From: Cliona cf. orientalis | Taxonomy: Eukaryota > Porifera > Demospongiae > Clionaida > Clionaidae | Length of the DNA stretch: 64,000 nt | NCBI GenBank assembly: GCA_963930775.1 | Contig: OZ005697.1 | Location: 6,718,292-6,782,291 of the forward strand | Direction: 5' to 3' | Shown: positions 47,560-59,381 of the stretch, one piece after another | How positions within the stretch are numbered: the stretch's first letter is position 1 | Layout: every line of letters begins with the position of its first letter | Translations under genes and position numbers: made by a program | The notes under the pieces: model-generated | What the model was told of the DNA's origin: nothing | Databases searched by the model: none | What the model saw: only the letters and a program-made list of their open reading frames with translations

Positions 47560-48690
47560 AAGGAGGTACATCATATATTAAAATTATAGTTGTCCGTCCG
47601 TCTGTCCGTCCGTCCGTCCGTCACGGAGGGTCAGCGGAAGTGATTTGACCTCACAACACAAGAGGCTGTATCTCTGGCCCTCGAACATTAGAAGCTAGAA
47701 CCAGGCGATCTCTGTGAGCGCCAGCCTGGACACTAGCTACAGGCACGAACACTAGCTTCTTAGACGGATTGTACAAAACCAAGCAAGAAATGGAGACTTA
47801 CATTCAGTGGCCTGCAGTTAGGTAAGCAGCTCGATTCGTGAGAATTCGTTGTCCTAGTGGTCATTACGGAGGTAGTAGATTCTGACTTTGACTTCTCGCG
47901 TTCTCAAGTCTAGCGAGGGGAGCTGCGAGCAAGCTAACGACTTTTTTGGAGAGTTGATTGATTTAGCCATGTGCTCAAACAGGATGCTATAAGTGCGCAT
48001 GCTCAATAGAATGTTCCAGAACATAGGTAAAGGGCGGTTTCAGCCACTTTGCTGATCTGCACTTGCAACTGATTACACTAGCACTCTAGCCTGTGGCCGT
48101 GCACCCTAGTAGTGGCACAGTATGTGTGCATGCACATGGTCGATAGAATGTACAGGTAAAGGATGATCTCAGCCGCTCGCCAATTACTTAATTAAACTAG
48201 CAGTGGCCGGCCATGCCTTCGTATATAAGAGTAGTGGCACAGTGTTCAACTGAGACTTATTAAGTACATACAGGTCCGCTACTTCGTGGATTCCTAACTG
48301 ATACCAAATACAACATTCATGTGCAGCAGGGGGCGAGCGAAGCGAGCCCCCCCCCTGCTTGTATATATTATTATTTTAATGAACGATGTAGGGGGTAGAA
48401 TGTGTATTATATTGCAGTAATTATTATGGCTTATAACTCAGTTCCATGTTCAAATATAAAAATTAATAAACAATTGCTGTGTAATTGTACATTAACTTAT
48501 AAGCTGAATAACAATAGGTGATATGGATAAAAATAAAAATGTATATAAAAGCAGTAGCTAGCTAACCTTGAGTACATGAGTAGCTATGTGAAGATCGATA
48601 ACTACTGTCACCTATCATTTTTTTTTGAAATGAGATTTTTATCTTCTCCAAAAACATATTCTTTGTCTTGAGTTGATCCGGTGTATATAT
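47560..48690. other. Spacer absent from the 31.8-kb paralogue; (GTCC)n and a GC hairpin
   Basis: Contains a GTCCGTCC microsatellite at about 47589-47622 and a hairpin-like AGCAGGGGGCGAGCGAAGCG block (48325-48359). 48420-48600 resembles 60120-60260 and 62310-62410. No gene supported. Confidence 0.5.
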
Positions 48691-49798
48691 ATTATATGCA
48701 TGCAGTGGCCCAATAAAGGATATGTCCATTACCCAATAGAACATTACCAATTTCAAATTTCTCATTAGCTACCAACTTCCAAGTTGAGTATTTCAATTCA
48801 AAATCTTCTCTTTTAATTGGGATACTTCAATGTGGGTACGTATACTCTTTGCAGGTATAGTTAACTATAATTGTAGGCGCCAGTTGTGTGCAATATCTGC
48901 TGATCCACGTTTGTGCAACATGTACGTGACATACCGCTCCAGCTATATAATTATCTCCTGTAGCTAGACCTTTTCATCGGATGACCATTTTAGGGGCACT
49001 TTCAAACTAATTAAATTTTGGAAAAATTAATGACATTATGATGTTGCATGAAGGGTGGAGGGGATCGACAGTCAGGGATTTACTCTTTTCACCCCACTTC
49101 ATGTACTTAGTACTTACATAAAATTAATGATCTGAGCCTCTGTATCTGAGCAGCCATGATCATAATGATTGTACTGTTACATGACTGAACAAGGGCATGA
49201 AGGGGGCCCGAGGATGCTTGCTTGATGGCTACTAGCTATACTACGGTAGCTAAATTTAAATTTACCTGGGATTTCACTACAAATTGTCAATGAGGCTTTG
49301 AAAGAGCTAGTTAGCTACTAAGCTTCATAAACCCATTACCAGGCACCCTACATCAAATTTCTAAAAATTAATGTTGCCAAAATTAATAGGCTACTGACGT
49401 TTGATGATAAATTTAGGGAAAATGCTCAAGGGACCCGGGGGGGGGGGGGGGGGGTGGGGGTAGATCTACCTAGAAATATGCATGGTAATTGATAATCTAT
49501 GGAATGAGACTTGGTTTGAACATGATAAATTTATTTGACATCTAGATGATTTGAAATACATCGGGTTGATTTTTGACTAGCAAAAGGTTTTCTCTCTTGC
49601 TCTGTACACCCTGATCCGAGAGCTAGTGAACCAATAGACCAGCCTTCAGTTGATACTAAACTCTTCACTCTTCAAACAGCTGCCACTGACCCTCCTGTCA
49701 ACTTCACTCTGGCTGGTAGCATATTGAACCGAATCTCTGATTTCACCATGCATAGCTACTCACTGTTAGCATCAGAGATGATCTCAACCTAATAAAAG
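48691..49798. repeat. Segmental duplication paired with 31.85-32.77 kb
   Basis: CATGTCCATTACCCAATAGA, CTTTTCATCGGATGACC and CAGTCAGGGATTTACTCTTT recur in order at 31.88-32.76 kb. A 20-plus G tract at about 49437-49462 matches a shorter G tract near 32565. Confidence 0.85.
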
Positions 49799-50420
49799 CT
49801 AATAAGATCTGTACTGCTCGATCCACTTATTTCCTGACATATGCTGATGGAGCTTTTGCAGACACATTTTGGTAAAGAAGCCATGAACGTCACTACAGGG
49901 CTCATGCAGTCCCACAGTCACTTTCACAGCTGACATATCTGCACCAACTATTATAATTAAAACAGATTTGTGCAGTTCAACCCTTGGTATACTAACAGTT
50001 GCTTTCTCCGATGAAACAGGCTCAGAGAATGTTAGAACAAGTGTACCCATTTCGACGTTGAGAGATGAAATTATGAGCATGGGTGGAATATCATCAAGGA
50101 CTCGACAAAGTTCTCAACAAAGATCCCTGTTCTCTCTGGTATTGCTGCTGTCACTGCTACATCTGTGAAGGCTGTGCTGCTTATTGTAATGAAATACCGA
50201 TAGTTGCCTTCTGATGTGCAGATGAAAGGGTTTATCCTGATGATGGTAGCCATATGATCATCAGTCGGTACCACAGTGACTACGTTGTTGTTTCATTGAT
50301 TTCACGGTATTATAGCAAGCCACCAGTCAGAGTGTAACGTCTAATGTCAGGAGATTCTGATGTGAGACTTTGTAGGGTAAGTCCAGTGGGGGTGAATGAT
50401 CGAGCAAGCACAGTTTCAGA
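49799..50420 (-). pseudogene. Remnant of a repeat-type ectodomain protein, copy 2
   Basis: Paralogue of 32767-33510: LNVEMGTLVLTFSEPVSSEK and, in other frames, MATIIRINPFICTSEGNY and FITISSTAFTDVA. Several small indels break the frame differently from copy 1, so both decayed after duplication. Confidence 0.55.
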
Positions 50421-50617
50421 GAGTACACAGACTCAAATCCTGTGCCAAACTGCTTGAGGGCACTAGCTTTCAAGAGCCATAGATTATCCGAAGCCAGAGG
50501 GGAGGAAGAACCGAAGGTTCAACTCACAAAACCAGAACAGAATGAGACTACAGCATAAAAGTTTGTCTTACAAAGAAAAATCTAGACAAAAGTTATGTCT
50601 AAGAATAAAACTATTAA

Positions 50618-51627
50618 GGTAGCATTAAAGTGCGTGGGCGTGAGCGTCAGGATTGGCTAATTCAATTAGCGTATCGTGAAGGGGCGTGGCCGAAGAGGCC
50701 ATACGAGTGCTTTTGGTCGAAGGTGGGCGTGTCTAGAATCGGCCAGGGATGATTATGCGCGTGTAATTAGCGACCGGAAGTGGCCCCTGAAGAAAACACC
50801 GGTAATTGCCCACTTCAAAGCAAGATCAAAGCATTCTTTCTTAACTATTAACCGCAACGACAAAAAAAAAAAAAAAAAAAAAAGCCTTATTAGGCCTAAT
50901 TAAGCATGTGGGCGTGTTCCTGGCACTGTGTGGAGTGTGTGCGTGTGCGTTAATGCAGGTTTTATTGCTTCCGATTGGGCGTGGCTTCACGGGCCAGCGC
51001 TTGGATATCGGCGCCTCGGACTTGGCCACGGCGATAGGTGGGCGTGTCCCGGAAGCGGTGGTGACCTTTGAACCCCGCGAGGTGGCTTTGGGGGCGTGGC
51101 AGGAGGTCAAAGGTGAGGCCATGTCTGTTAATGAGGCACTGTACGGCGGTGCGATCGAGGGGCCTGTACGGCTGGACGGAAGCCGACGATGGTTTGAAGC
51201 GGATGTGGTTGCGATGACGTGTTGTTACTCCGCCCACACAGGAAATGAGGTGAGCTCTTGCGTGGGCGGTGTGGCAGAACGGCCTCCAAGTGTTTGTGTG
51301 TGTTTTGGCCTTGAGGAAGCTGTGTGTTTTAATTGGGATTGATTGTGGGCTTCCGGTGGACATCCGGTGGTTAGTAGGCACTTGATTGAGAATGGTGGTC
51401 CTTGGGGAACAGGGTGGGGCTGTTTTGGGCGTGGCCTGGCCCCTCCCTTCCGGCTCGGCTTCCGGTCCATGGAGGATATTAAATGAACACTTCCGGCTCT
51501 AGCAGCCACACCCCTGAGACCTGTGCAATTAAAAGGGCGTGGTTACACAACATGCACTTCACTAATGACTTTGATGTGGTTTAGGTGTCATATCCCCCAC
51601 CTCACGCCCACGCAATTTAATGGTACC
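50618..51627. mobile_element. 1.0-kb TTAA-specific TIR element (piggyBac-like, non-autonomous)
   Basis: Terminal repeats of 27 bases with two mismatches (GGTAGCATTAAAGTGCGTGG against GGTACCATTAAATTGCGTGG) are flanked by TTAA at 50614-50617 and 51628-51631. The paralogue near 33700 has the site with a single TTAA and no element. The interior is GC-rich with many GGGCGTGG units and an A21 run (about 50863-50883). Open frames on both strands (for example 50908-51342) look like composition effects and resemble no transposase. Confidence 0.85.
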
Positions 51628-52137
51628 TTAAACTATTCATGGCTTGTCAAAAAATTCCCCTCTCCAGTTTTGCGGATTTTATTGTAAGTCTAGCTGGCCA
51701 GATGACTGATGTAGATCTTAGATCTAACATCTGAGGTTAATGTTGACAAGTTGAAAAATGTTAAAGAGAGAGGTGGGGTGCTGCCCGGGGGGAATGTGCT
51801 CAGATCAGCTGCAACCAAGCGGTTAATTGGTAGGTGTGGTCATACTTCCAACATGAAGCGGAGTGAAAAGAGTAAATCCCCGACATTCAGGACCATGACA
51901 CTAATTTCTTTCAAACCAGCCTTTGGCCTTGAGCTAGAATATCTAGCTATATAGCTATCACTATCAGGCATGACAACAGCCTCGGAGCCATGCACACCCC
52001 TTTTGTAGCTAGCTAGCTACTGGCTCTATGATTGCCATGATGCTAGGGGATCCAAGACTTAATGTTGTAATGATCCAAAAATAGTTTGGAAGCCTGGGCC
52101 TCCTTAGTCGAGGATAGACCGTCAGAGAAAAAGGGTC

Positions 52138-52480
52138 TTAGCTATAGCTATAATGATTGTGGATGTCAGTAGTATCATGGCATAAATAATGAACTTGGAT
52201 GAGAGTGTAAGAGCAAACAATAAACCAAGGGAAAATCTCAAAACAAGCCCATAAGATGATAAGTATTAACCAACGTAAATCGTACTTACCAGGCTCTGTA
52301 CCATCCTTATATATAGCAACTCTGAAAAGAATCAATAAAAGTGCAGAGACAATGCAACCAAATCAGACAGTATGAAAGACACTATTGAAATCATTAATTT
52401 AAATGGACAACATAGAGTTAGGACCACAATGAAGACAGTGAACATGCATGGAAAGGGATAGCACTGCGAGGGGTATTATG
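52138..52480 (-). pseudogene. Multi-TM subfamily remnant
   Basis: Reads YKDGTEPGKYDLRW then ILWACFEI, matching the DSFQGCYKDGTEPGTYDLRW to next-helix part of the family, followed by decayed upstream sequence. It is the uninterrupted counterpart of the LINE-split remnant at 34.3-36.9 kb. Confidence 0.75.
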
Positions 52481-53406
52481 ATCACTATGTAAACACTTGG
52501 AGTGTATAATGTGTAGCTACCTACACACGTGTGGCAAACATCATATCAGGTTAGGTACTGAGAATCTTTACATAATACTATATGACAAGAGAAAAATGTG
52601 GCATACATCAATTAACGAGTTTTGATTTCCCAATCAGAGTCTCACAAAAGGTACATGCAGTTCAAGTACAAGTACTATTATTAACAACTGTTGGTATTTA
52701 TTTTCATTAACAGTATTTTGTTACTTTGTGTTATCTTGTTGCCTCCATGGAAGCATAATAATAATATTATATTAATAGCAAGCATGATCAATGCAAATAA
52801 TAGATTTATCGTTTCGTCTACAAAGTATAATTAAATACATGCAGTGAAGTACCATCAATCTTGTATTGAATTACTGGTAGCAGCTAAGCTATGTGTTCTT
52901 ACTCAACTATGGTACGTATGCCTAGGCGCTACTATATCCCCAGAATTATCTTTCTACATTCTGACATACTCAGCTTAGTGTCAGACTGGAAATCGTAATT
53001 ATAATAGAGATTATGTAACTTGTGTCATATAATATTATTAATTTATATACCATCCTGGATTCCAAGAAGACTTAGCAGTGAAATGCAATTAATATTATAT
53101 TATCGGTATAATAATTTTTGGGGCTACTGGTTGGAATAATAATCATGATTCAGAAATTGATCAATGGCAGCTCCTTTGCTGTTGCCGGAGTGTATGGTTA
53201 TGACAGATCTCCTGTATTAAAATATGGAGCTATACCGTCCAAACTGACTAGCATAATATTATTGTCTATACACGCACTGGTATTTGCTATATTAGCTTCC
53301 TGCATGTACTGTAAAATTAATTGTTAATAATAATTGAAAGTTGACTCAAAAGTTGCAACCATGTTTTTGTAACCATCAATTCTGTATCTTTTGTGTGCTG
53401 ACATTA

Positions 53407-54877
53407 CAGTGCTACTGAGCAAGAGAGTACATTTTTTTATAATTTTGCATGTGCACTTATTTTGACCTGTAATCAACAGAAATAGTGATTTTAGCTGCAG
53501 TAGTAGTGTATAAGGCTCCAAAGGAAGACCGTTCCGTAACAGAAGGCATGACGTGTCGTGACGTCGATGTAATATCACGTGCACAATATATAGCAATGTA
53601 AATCATGAAAAAATCGGCCGTTGGAAGATTTGGAGAGCATACAGCAAGACTTAGTAAGTAGAAAATGCCTAGTATATGCCTATTTCTCTACAATCTTAAC
53701 GTACAAGGCTGATACGAGCGGCCGTCTAGTCAGGCACAAAGTGTCCGTCCTACATAGTTGCCAAGTGTCCCGGTTTGGCCGGGACAGTCCCGGTATTTGA
53801 CCTCCTGTCCCGGTGGTGTCCCGGTTTAGTGTTTGTCCCGGATTTTTACAAAAAAGGCCTTATTTTATCTACAACTGAACAGAGCTACATGAATTCGCAA
53901 TTATTTTGCTTGTTTCAGTGTATAAAACTTACAAGTATTCATCATTTTACTGAGCTACACGAGGTATCTCACCTTTAGGCCTTTTCTGAACAGCCAAAAA
54001 ACCAATCAAACATTACAAGCTCCACCCACTTTTCGTGTAATTAGAGAAGCGGTCAATTTGGTGTGGGTGTGGCTGTGGGCGGGGCAGTATTTGTCCCGGT
54101 CTGTGTTTCTATAAACTTGGCAACTATGGTCCTACCATGCTTCTTTTGAGGCTTTGGAGGAAAAAAACGTTATTGACCCGACTATTGCTAGTATCTTACC
54201 TCGTTTAGATCGATAAGAAGCGATGAGCTTCTCAACGTTCGACGTTTACAACGCCATTCTCGCCATCGTCTCGTTTCAGATCGCCAGGGGGCGTGGTCAA
54301 CTAAAACGTCATTTTAATTCACGTGCGTTCAGGGCAACGTCATCAATGAGGACCGTGACCCGTCTGGAGCAACTGGCGGAAATGTTTGCTTCCGGATTCG
54401 GCGTTTCCTGCAAAACATTCGCAGTTTCATGCATGCATTAGGATTATTAATGCATAAGGATGCACAAAGTGTAATATCAGCTCTTAACTAAAAGTTTCAT
54501 GCAAGATTGAGTGCCTAACTTAAGTTGGCCTTATTTTATACTATTTTTGTAAATATCTCCAAGACTGTTTATAGTTAAGACTTCATAATTGGCACAAAGA
54601 TGTGTCCTATTGGTGCCTATCTTCATCTCAAATTGGTGTTCTTAACTATAACCGAGTATTGTGATAGAGTGCCTAACGTAAAAATCAATAATTTTCGGAC
54701 ATTTTCGCATGCTGAAGCCCTATGAAAGGTGAGCTCAGCCTGCCGCTTGAGATGTAGATAGTCCATCCATTGACCTAACTGGGTACCAAGTGGGAACAGA
54801 ATACATGCAAGTTTCACCCGAAAATTTTGCAATAACCATACACTGGTAATTATGTACTCTCTTGCTCAGTAGCACTG
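53407..54877. mobile_element. 1.47-kb TIR element, TA duplication, Tc1/pogo-like ends
   Basis: CAGTGCTACTGAGCAAGAGA and its complement bound the element, with TA on both sides. The paralogue at about 38765 (ACATTATTTTTAG) is empty. CAGTG ends with TA duplications are typical of Tc1/mariner/pogo elements. No transposase recognised; the frame at 54223-54441 is unassigned. A second element is nested at 53755-54126. Confidence 0.82.
53755..54126. mobile_element. Small TIR element nested in the 53.4-54.9 kb element
   Basis: TAGTTGCCAAGT and ACTTGGCAACTA form 12-bp ends. GTCCCGGT/ACCGGGAC units repeat at least six times near both ends. No coding capacity. Confidence 0.65.
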
Positions 54878-55050
54878 TATTTTTGGACTATCTACTAGTA
54901 TATTGGTGTAGGATAAAACTTTAGCAATATGAAGTATGATAATGAAAGTCGGTCATCAAATCCATCTGGCACAAAGATAATGCAATTATAGTAAACTTGG
55001 CCTACTGACTCAATGGATGGATTTATCCCAAAGATTACCTAGTACATGGG

Positions 55051-57391
55051 TATGGCATTCCAACACTGACAAAACTGGCAAGCTCAAATATATGATCAAA
55101 CTTGAGTCAGATATATGGTCAAACTCAATTATGTGATCAAAATTGTTGCTTATATATGGTCAAAGTCAAATATATGGTCAAATTTTATATGATCAAACTC
55201 AAATACATGGTCAAACGAAAGTTATGGTCATTTTGCCCATATATGGTCAAACATGCAGCAAATATATGGTCAAAATTCAAGAAGATCCCCTTACATAATA
55301 GTCACGGATATGACGTATCTATTAGTTAATTGGACCGACGTGACGTCAACAGAATCACAGCCAGAATCCGCGTTCGCGAGTAAAATTCGCGATCGCGCGC
55401 ACAAACATACACTCACGATCCTTACCTTATGTAGTCTCGTTCACGGGCGAATTTTTTTTTTGGGCCCACTTTCGATTTAGACTTTTCGCGGACTTCAGGG
55501 TCAAAGGTTAAATCGGTGCGTTTAACCCTTTGCTGACTTCAGTGCAACACGGGCAGAGCTGTATGAACTTTCACCTGCATGACCTGGACTCGAGTTATCA
55601 GCTCAAAGACATGAAATGGCTGCTTTTTCACGCTGTGTGGGACTGACTTAAGTGAGTATTGTTTGAAATTCACCTCAAATAATAAAAGCTCTGGTCCTAA
55701 GTTTGGGGGGGGGGGGGGGGGGGGTGATTGGGCTTCAAGGTATTGCCCCAGGTAGCTACCACCCCACGGGCAAGGGTGGGGGATTTGACCTATGTGAAGT
55801 CGATTACCTCTCCTCTGGAGCAAATGCTAAGATCAAATGCCCCCATTAGGACTATATTTCCCCCTACTATCCGTAAATATTGAACAAATCCCCCTGATCC
55901 GGGGCATTTTTATTGGTCAAACACAATCAAATCCCAACCTTTTGCTATATAGTGGGGTGGTCTATAGGTGGGGCAATACATTGATAGGTGCATTATTTAT
56001 AGAGATGATATCAGTTGATAGCCAAGTTCACATAACCTTTATGCAGATTGCAGGGGCAAAAGCCTCACGGATTGAATAATTCATTATTCATGAAGATTTT
56101 TATGCAAGGAAAACTTGACACCACACCATTAAAATGTCTCTTCAAAAGTGATGACTATCGACAGTCTAGTACCCAGTGGCTCTTCACACCTGTGGGCTGG
56201 CCCTCTGAGTCTTGGTCACTAGATGCATTGACATACTGAGGATTGCCTTGCATTTCTCGTGTACACTCTCATGTTGTATTTGCTGTCTTCTTGCTGCTTC
56301 TGTCAATGCAACATGCTATCATTGCTTTACTATGATGCATCTAGTTGAAAGTCTATTAAAACAGTCTGATAAACCATAAATAGATCCACATTGAATGAAT
56401 GTATCTCCACCCTAATAGCTATGTAAAGTAATGGTTGGCAATAAAGTATAAATGTAATAATAATATTGTATTGAAGGTGAGGTAGTGTATAGTAGCTGCT
56501 TTTCAATGATTTTTATTCATGATCTGCCAAATTATCCACAGATTCCAGATTCCAGAAAAATCATGACTCGGTGATATATATAGTTGAAGTGGCTAGTACC
56601 GGGTATTGTTAGCCTATGGTCTGGGTGCCCACCCCTACATTGAATCAGCATATTAAATAATCCAGGCTCGTTAGCTACGAGTGTTGGTGCTAATAAACTG
56701 TGTGCACTGGCATAGGAAGGTCTACGCAAAGTGTAGGTACAAGCATAGACTATGGTACAAGGCAATCATGCTGAGATCAGATAGATCTGTATAAATTTGG
56801 CGAGGCCGTTTGTACCTGCAATTATGCATAAGCTTACGTGGCCCGATTGATCATCACAAGATAAACCCTTCTTTTCTTTCCTGCTGCTCAATCAAATTAA
56901 ATTTATGTAGTCAAGGTCGAAGTTTATGCTGCAGGCGCACTTGCGTCAGCAAAGGGTTAAACGCACCCATCATGACCTTTAACCCTGGATTCTGCGAAAG
57001 TCTAAGTCGAAAGTGGGCCCAAAAAAAAAATTCGCGAACGAGACTACATAGCGGGTAAAGGATCGTTTGTGCGCGCGATCGCGAATTTTATTTGCGAACG
57101 CGGATTCTGGCTGTGATTCTGTTGACGTCACGTCGGTCCAATTAACTAACAGATACGTCATATCCGTGACTATTATGTACGGGGATCTTCTTGAATTTTG
57201 ACCATATATTTGCTGCGTGTTTGACCATATATGGGCAAAATGAGCATAACTTTCGTTTGACCATATATTTAGCTTTGACCATATATAGGCAACAATTTTG
57301 ACCACATATTTGAGTTTGACCATATTATATCTGACTCATGTTTGATCATAATATTTGAGCTTACCAATTTTGTCAGTGTTGGAATGCCATA
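55051..57391. mobile_element. 2.34-kb element with about 450-490-bp inverted ends and motif arrays
   Basis: Left arm 55051-55540 and right arm about 56945-57391 are long inverted repeats starting TATGGCATTCCAACACTGAC. CATGGG is duplicated at 55045-55050 and 57392-57397, and the empty site is at about 38935. Each arm has about seven or eight copies of a (T)ATATGGTCAAA unit (complement TTTGACCATATAT), then a CRE-like TGACGTCA and a GCGATCGCGCGC block. The core (55.55-56.94 kb) contains a C/G-tract TIR element and no recognised transposase. Confidence 0.85.
55700..55992. mobile_element. TIR element with G tract, copy 2, nested
   Basis: Same family as 22266-22550: the GGGGCAATACATTGATAGGT end at about 55969-55992, internal GGGGGATTTGACC and ATTTCCCCC blocks, and a G run at about 55704-55723. 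Its outer left end is less clear. Confidence 0.7.
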
Positions 57392-57594
57392 CATGGGATG
57401 TGTATGTATTATATTACTTCGTCTATGTATTTTTTGGGGGGATAGATATTTAATGTTTATGAAGTGATCCTATTCGGTAGTTGCAAAAATAAGCTTCAAA
57501 TAAAATCTATGTACGTGCTAGATAGTATTACTCTGAAATGGACCATCATAAATGCATAACTATAATAAACCAACACCTTCCTTAAAGTAACAAT

Positions 57595-59381
57595 TTAAGA
57601 TCCATTTTTGTTCATTAGCAATGTCTTCACTCTCGTTAAGAATCTCCCACTCCATTTCCTTTTCAAGTATATCCATTGCAGTGTTATGAAGACCAGGTAG
57701 ATAATTGGAATGAAGCAGGAAAAGAATGTCAACATGAAGATAAGATGAAGATATTGATGTTCCTTTAGTACGACAATATTGACTTCAACAATGGAAATGT
57801 AGTGGAGAACTAGAAGAGTCAGAAAAGTAATGTCAATGGTTGTATAGTGTGAAACTGAAGATTTGTGCGGTTGAAAGTTGACTAGGAAAAGAAGTATGAT
57901 CAAAAACAACAGCAGAGCGTAAATAAAGTACATTGCATTGAGTGTTAATGAAAATATTATGCAGATACCTAACCTTAAGACAAGACCATAAGCCGAAAAC
58001 CACCGTAAGTCAAATATGCCAGGTTCAGTTCCATCCTTATAGCAACCCTGGAAGGAGTCAACAAAGGTGCGAATGAAATGCCACTGAATTCGATAGTAGG
58101 AGAGACATTTCTGAAAACATTGAAATGGATAAAGGATCAATATTAGAGTAGGAATCATTATAAATACTATAGCCAAGGTTGCAGCAAGTAAGGCATATGG
58201 AATGTGATATCCGCGAAAGAACTCTAAACTTGCATCATAATAGATTCTGTAGTGGATTTTGTTGTCTGGTAGTTCATGCACAGCTGTAAATACCAGCAAG
58301 TCAGCTGAAACACTTAAAATTTTGACATAAGACAACAGAAAAAATGTTGAAAAGGAATCAATTACAGAAGTTCGAATGTCCCACTTTTCACGAAATAGAT
58401 GAAATACTGAATGAAATGGTTTCCAAATGACAACTATACACCATACATTTCGACCGTATAGCTCAATGAGACAGTAGGATACAATGATTAAGAACAAAGG
58501 GTACACAGCAATACAGGCCTCCAAAGCAAATGCTGTAAGTGTATCTACGTTTAGGCAAGTGTCAGGAAGGATGGAACGAAAAGGTTCAAGATTCCATAAA
58601 CTAAAGAAGGGTTCTAGTGCTTTTGCACCATTTAAGAGCCATGGAATATCTTTGATTGCGATAAGCAAGGTACGAGTATATACTGGTGTAGACAAAACTT
58701 GACTAAATAGAACATAGCCGTGCAATCTTGACGAGGTAACATTGACGTTAAAGAATATGATGATAAAGTAAAGCAAGGTGAGGGGAGCAAATCCAAATAG
58801 AACAAACTTCCACCAGTTTTTGTGACTATCAGGACACTCCACACAACTGAGATTGTAGGATAGAACCAATGGACTGAGTCCTGGTTGACATTTTGCACAC
58901 AATATTCCTGTCCTGTTGAAACATCCACACATATACTCATTCACATCATTTTCATTAGATATGATGTGGTATGTGCTCTTATGATTGCCTTCAATTGTAT
59001 CCCTTCCACAGTTGTAAAAGCAGTAGCCAGCATATGTTTTATTTTTGACCTAAGTGATACAGTAGCATTCAACAGCAGCTAAGATCTTCGTTGTTTGGTC
59101 ACATATGATAGCATTTTGGAGTGTTGGTCCACACTGACACTCTGTGCTGTTGTGGCAGACAAATCATGGTGGACAATCTGAAGAACTAGAGCAGGTTTGA
59201 GGCTCTTCCAGTACCAGACTATACCAGGGCCTCTATGGTTTCTAGGAGAATCCCATTTTGACAGTTTTGGAAATTTAGTTGCCAATTTGTAATGTGCTAA
59301 AAAATCAGCCTCTCTTCCATAACTTTTAAAAGATGCTGTTAGAATCACAGTGATCAGTGTTACCTTTAGCGATGGTAACAT
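57595..59381 (-). pseudogene. Multi-TM Cys-rich family, copy 5 (N-terminal lesions)
   Basis: The C-terminal 449 residues (NEYMCGCFNRTGILC to LLMNKNGS) are fully open. The N-terminal part is damaged three ways relative to siblings: one extra base after RGPG (reads IVWYWKS for SLLLEEPQT), TGG to TGA in CPPWF, and GAG to TAG in CYCITE. Initiation at the internal Met before YMCG would lack a signal peptide and most of the ectodomain. Confidence 0.88.

Noticed and set aside
50908..51342. 144-residue open frame inside the TTAA element
   Set aside because: Overlaps equally open frames on the opposite strand, driven by GC-rich GGGCGTGG repeats; no transposase motif.
55090..55275. Regularly recurring TATGGTCAAA units, CRISPR-like at first sight
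   Set aside because: Units are short and degenerate, spacing varies, and the whole block is mirrored at 57180-57350 as transposon arms in a eukaryotic genome.
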